Source: Acidobacteriota bacterium (GTDB lineage Bacteria; Acidobacteriota; UBA6911; RPQK01; JAJDTT01). Taken from it: 44,297 nucleotides of DNA. The translations under genes were made by a program, and so were the position numbers. The notes under the pieces were generated by a model. That model was not told the DNA's origin. It ran no database searches and saw only the letters and a list, made by a program, of their open reading frames with translations. Numbering within the stretch: the stretch's first letter is position 1; each line of letters starts with the position of its first letter. The stretch is from the NCBI GenBank assembly GCA_028874215.1, contig JAPPLF010000103.1:1-44297 (forward strand), read 5' to 3'. Positions 42,964 through 44,297 of the stretch are shown here, piece by piece.

Positions 42964-44199
42964 GTGAATGATGTACATAGTTCTCCCGCTCCGCTCCGAA
43001 AAACCAAGCCGAAGGGCCGCCACCCCCACAAGGCGCTTTCCGCCGCCTTCGTGCGCTCCGCCCCACCGGGCAAACACTGCGACGGCAACGGATTGTACCT
43101 CTACGTCAGGCCGAACGGAGCCCGAAGCTGGATCCAACGCCTCGTCATCCGCGGTCGGCGCCGCGACTTCGGTCTCGGCGGTGTGGCGCTGGTGTCCCTC
43201 GCCGAGGCCCGCGAGAAGGCGCGGGCCAACCGCAAGCTGGCCCGCGAGGGGGGGGATCCCCTGACCGAGAGACGCCGCACGCGGAACATGCCGACCTTCG
43301 CCGAAGCCGCCGAGCGGGTGGTGGAGCAGAAGCGGTCCGGCTGGCGCTATCCGAGGCAGGCCCACGACTGGATGGTGAGCCTGCGGCGCTACGCCTTTCG
43401 CCGCATCGGCCGGATGCCGGTCTCGGAGGTGACGAGCGGCGATGTCCTGGAGATCCTCACCCCCATCTGGCACGTGAAGTCACACACGGCCCAGATCGTG
43501 CGCCAGCGCATGCGCACGGTCCTGGAGTGGGCCGTGGCGATGGAATACCGGACCGACAACCCCTGCGACCGCGTCGTGTCGGTCCTCGGAGCACAGGACG
43601 CCGTGGTGCGGCACAGGCCGGCCTTGCCGCATCGCGAGGTGGGGGCGGCCCTCCGGAAGGTGTGGGCCTCGAACTCGGCGCCCGTGTCCATGCTGGCCTT
43701 CGAGTTTCTGGTGCTCACGGCGGCGAGGTGGGGCGAGGTGCGGTGGGCCGAGTGGCCGGAGATCGATCCGGCGCGAAGGACGTGGACGGTTCCCGGAACC
43801 CGCATGAAGACCAAACGGGAGCACCGGGTGCCGCTGTGTGGCCGGGCGATGGAGATTCTGGAGGAAGCACGGACGCTGGAGGATGGAGACGCCCGGTTGA
43901 TCTTCACCCGGGAGGGCGGAAAGCCCCTCGGCGCCGGCCGGTTGCGCAAGCTGTTGCGCTGGAACCAGATCGCAGCCGTGCCGCACGGGTTCCGGTCGAG
44001 TTTCCGGGACTGGGCGGCGGAGGAGACGGATCATCCACGCGAGGTGGTCGAGGCGGCGCTGGCGCATGTGGTGAAGAACAAGGTCGAGGCGGCGTACCGG
44101 CGCACGGACCTGTTCGAGCGGCGGCGCGTGCTCATGGAGGACTGGGCGGGCTATCTGGCTGGCGAAAGCTGGCAACTGGTGTCCGGTCGGCGGCGTTGA
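42964..44199 (+). CDS. Tyrosine-family integrase (P4-type, with arm-binding DUF4102 domain)
   Basis: A 411-residue site-specific recombinase. An N-terminal arm-binding domain (DUF4102: LYLYVRPNGARSWIQRLVIRGRR.., GVALVSLAEAREKA) is followed by a core-binding domain and the catalytic domain. All active-site residues are visible: R255 (TAARWGEVRW), K282 or K284 (MKTKREHRVPL), H341-x-x-R344 (PHGFRSSFRDW), H368 (ALAHVVKN) and Y378 (AAYRRTD). The GTG start at 42964 is uncertain. It catalyses integration of phages, islands or integrative elements. No tRNA or clear direct repeat is visible beside it, and its partner genes lie beyond the window end. Confidence 0.93.
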   Translation: MNDVHSSPAPLRKTKPKGRHPHKALSAAFVRSAPPGKHCDGNGLYLYVRPNGARSWIQRLVIRGRRRDFGLGGVALVSLAEAREKARANRKLAREGGDPLTERRRTRNMPTFAEAAERVVEQKRSGWRYPRQAHDWMVSLRRYAFRRIGRMPVSEVTSGDVLEILTPIWHVKSHTAQIVRQRMRTVLEWAVAMEYRTDNPCDRVVSVLGAQDAVVRHRPALPHREVGAALRKVWASNSAPVSMLAFEFLVLTAARWGEVRWAEWPEIDPARRTWTVPGTRMKTKREHRVPLCGRAMEILEEARTLEDGDARLIFTREGGKPLGAGRLRKLLRWNQIAAVPHGFRSSFRDWAAEETDHPREVVEAALAHVVKNKVEAAYRRTDLFERRRVLMEDWAGYLAGESWQLVSGRRR

Positions 44200-44297
44200 G
44201 CCGCCGTGGTGGTTCCCCCGGCCGGCTTCGGGAGCTGGCGTTCGAGTTGGCATCCGGGAGGTCGGTTTTGACCGCTGAAAAGTGTCGTGTCGTGCCC

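Overview
The window is high-GC bacterial chromosomal DNA from a diderm. It carries lpxC (lipid A synthesis), an outer-membrane-style propeller lipoprotein repertoire, and many Tat or Sec signal peptides. A PSD1/DUF1549/DUF1553 protein paired with a DUF1501 protein, a type I sulfatase, several beta-propeller glycan proteins and a phytanoyl-CoA dioxygenase-like protein point to an environmental, polysaccharide-feeding lineage such as Acidobacteriota, or a Planctomycetota/Verrucomicrobiota-type bacterium. The block amidase - GerMN - rph - rdgB fits Acidobacteriota best. This placement is inference, not proof.

Layout. (1) 1-13.8 kb is read almost entirely on the minus strand: a broken LamG plus toroid (lyase-like) gene, an alpha/beta hydrolase of the large 'hydrolase_10' type, a class A beta-lactamase-like serine hydrolase, DUF1501, PSD1/cytochrome-c-like protein, a second alpha/beta hydrolase, a decayed toxin-antitoxin module and a sulfatase. 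(2) 13.9-22.2 kb is a plus-strand run of five secreted proteins: three paralogous propeller proteins, a TIM-barrel lipoprotein and an Asp-box (sialidase-like) propeller protein. (3) 22.3-23.4 kb holds an intact vapBC pair behind a striking promoter/operator and the tail of a lost Kelch-like gene. (4) 23.4-26.1 kb has a PQQ-type propeller protein (minus), a Fur-box-like palindrome and a dCache sensor that stops where its HAMP domain should begin. (5) 26.1-30.5 kb is a small-molecule module: phosphotriesterase-family hydrolase, sugar isomerase/epimerase-like protein, Gfo/Idh/MocA oxidoreductase and transaldolase-like protein. (6) 30.5-40.1 kb is mostly housekeeping: ThiF/MoeB-like E1, LolA-like protein, lpxC, cell-wall amidase, GerMN, rph, rdgB, DUF255 thioredoxin-like protein and queC. 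(7) 40.2-44.3 kb has a sodium:solute symporter and a PhyH-like dioxygenase (minus), followed by an intact tyrosine integrase at the right edge, probably marking the border of an island that continues outside the window.

The sulfatase and the five-gene propeller cluster face away from each other across about 110 bp and look like a divergent glycan-foraging locus (release of sulfate plus cleavage of unknown sugars). I regard this, with its three diverged copies of one uncharacterised propeller family, as the best candidate for an undescribed system.

A second theme is small repeats and decay. GC-rich hairpins with TTCC/TCCT-like loops recur, mostly just after stop codons (about 11.08, 12.0, 22.2, 29.5 and 40.2 kb), including a four-copy 27-bp tandem array. 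Several genes carry single-codon lesions: an in-frame TGA at a probable Trp codon in the lyase-like gene, and an in-frame TAA at a probable Tyr codon in a RelE-type toxin.
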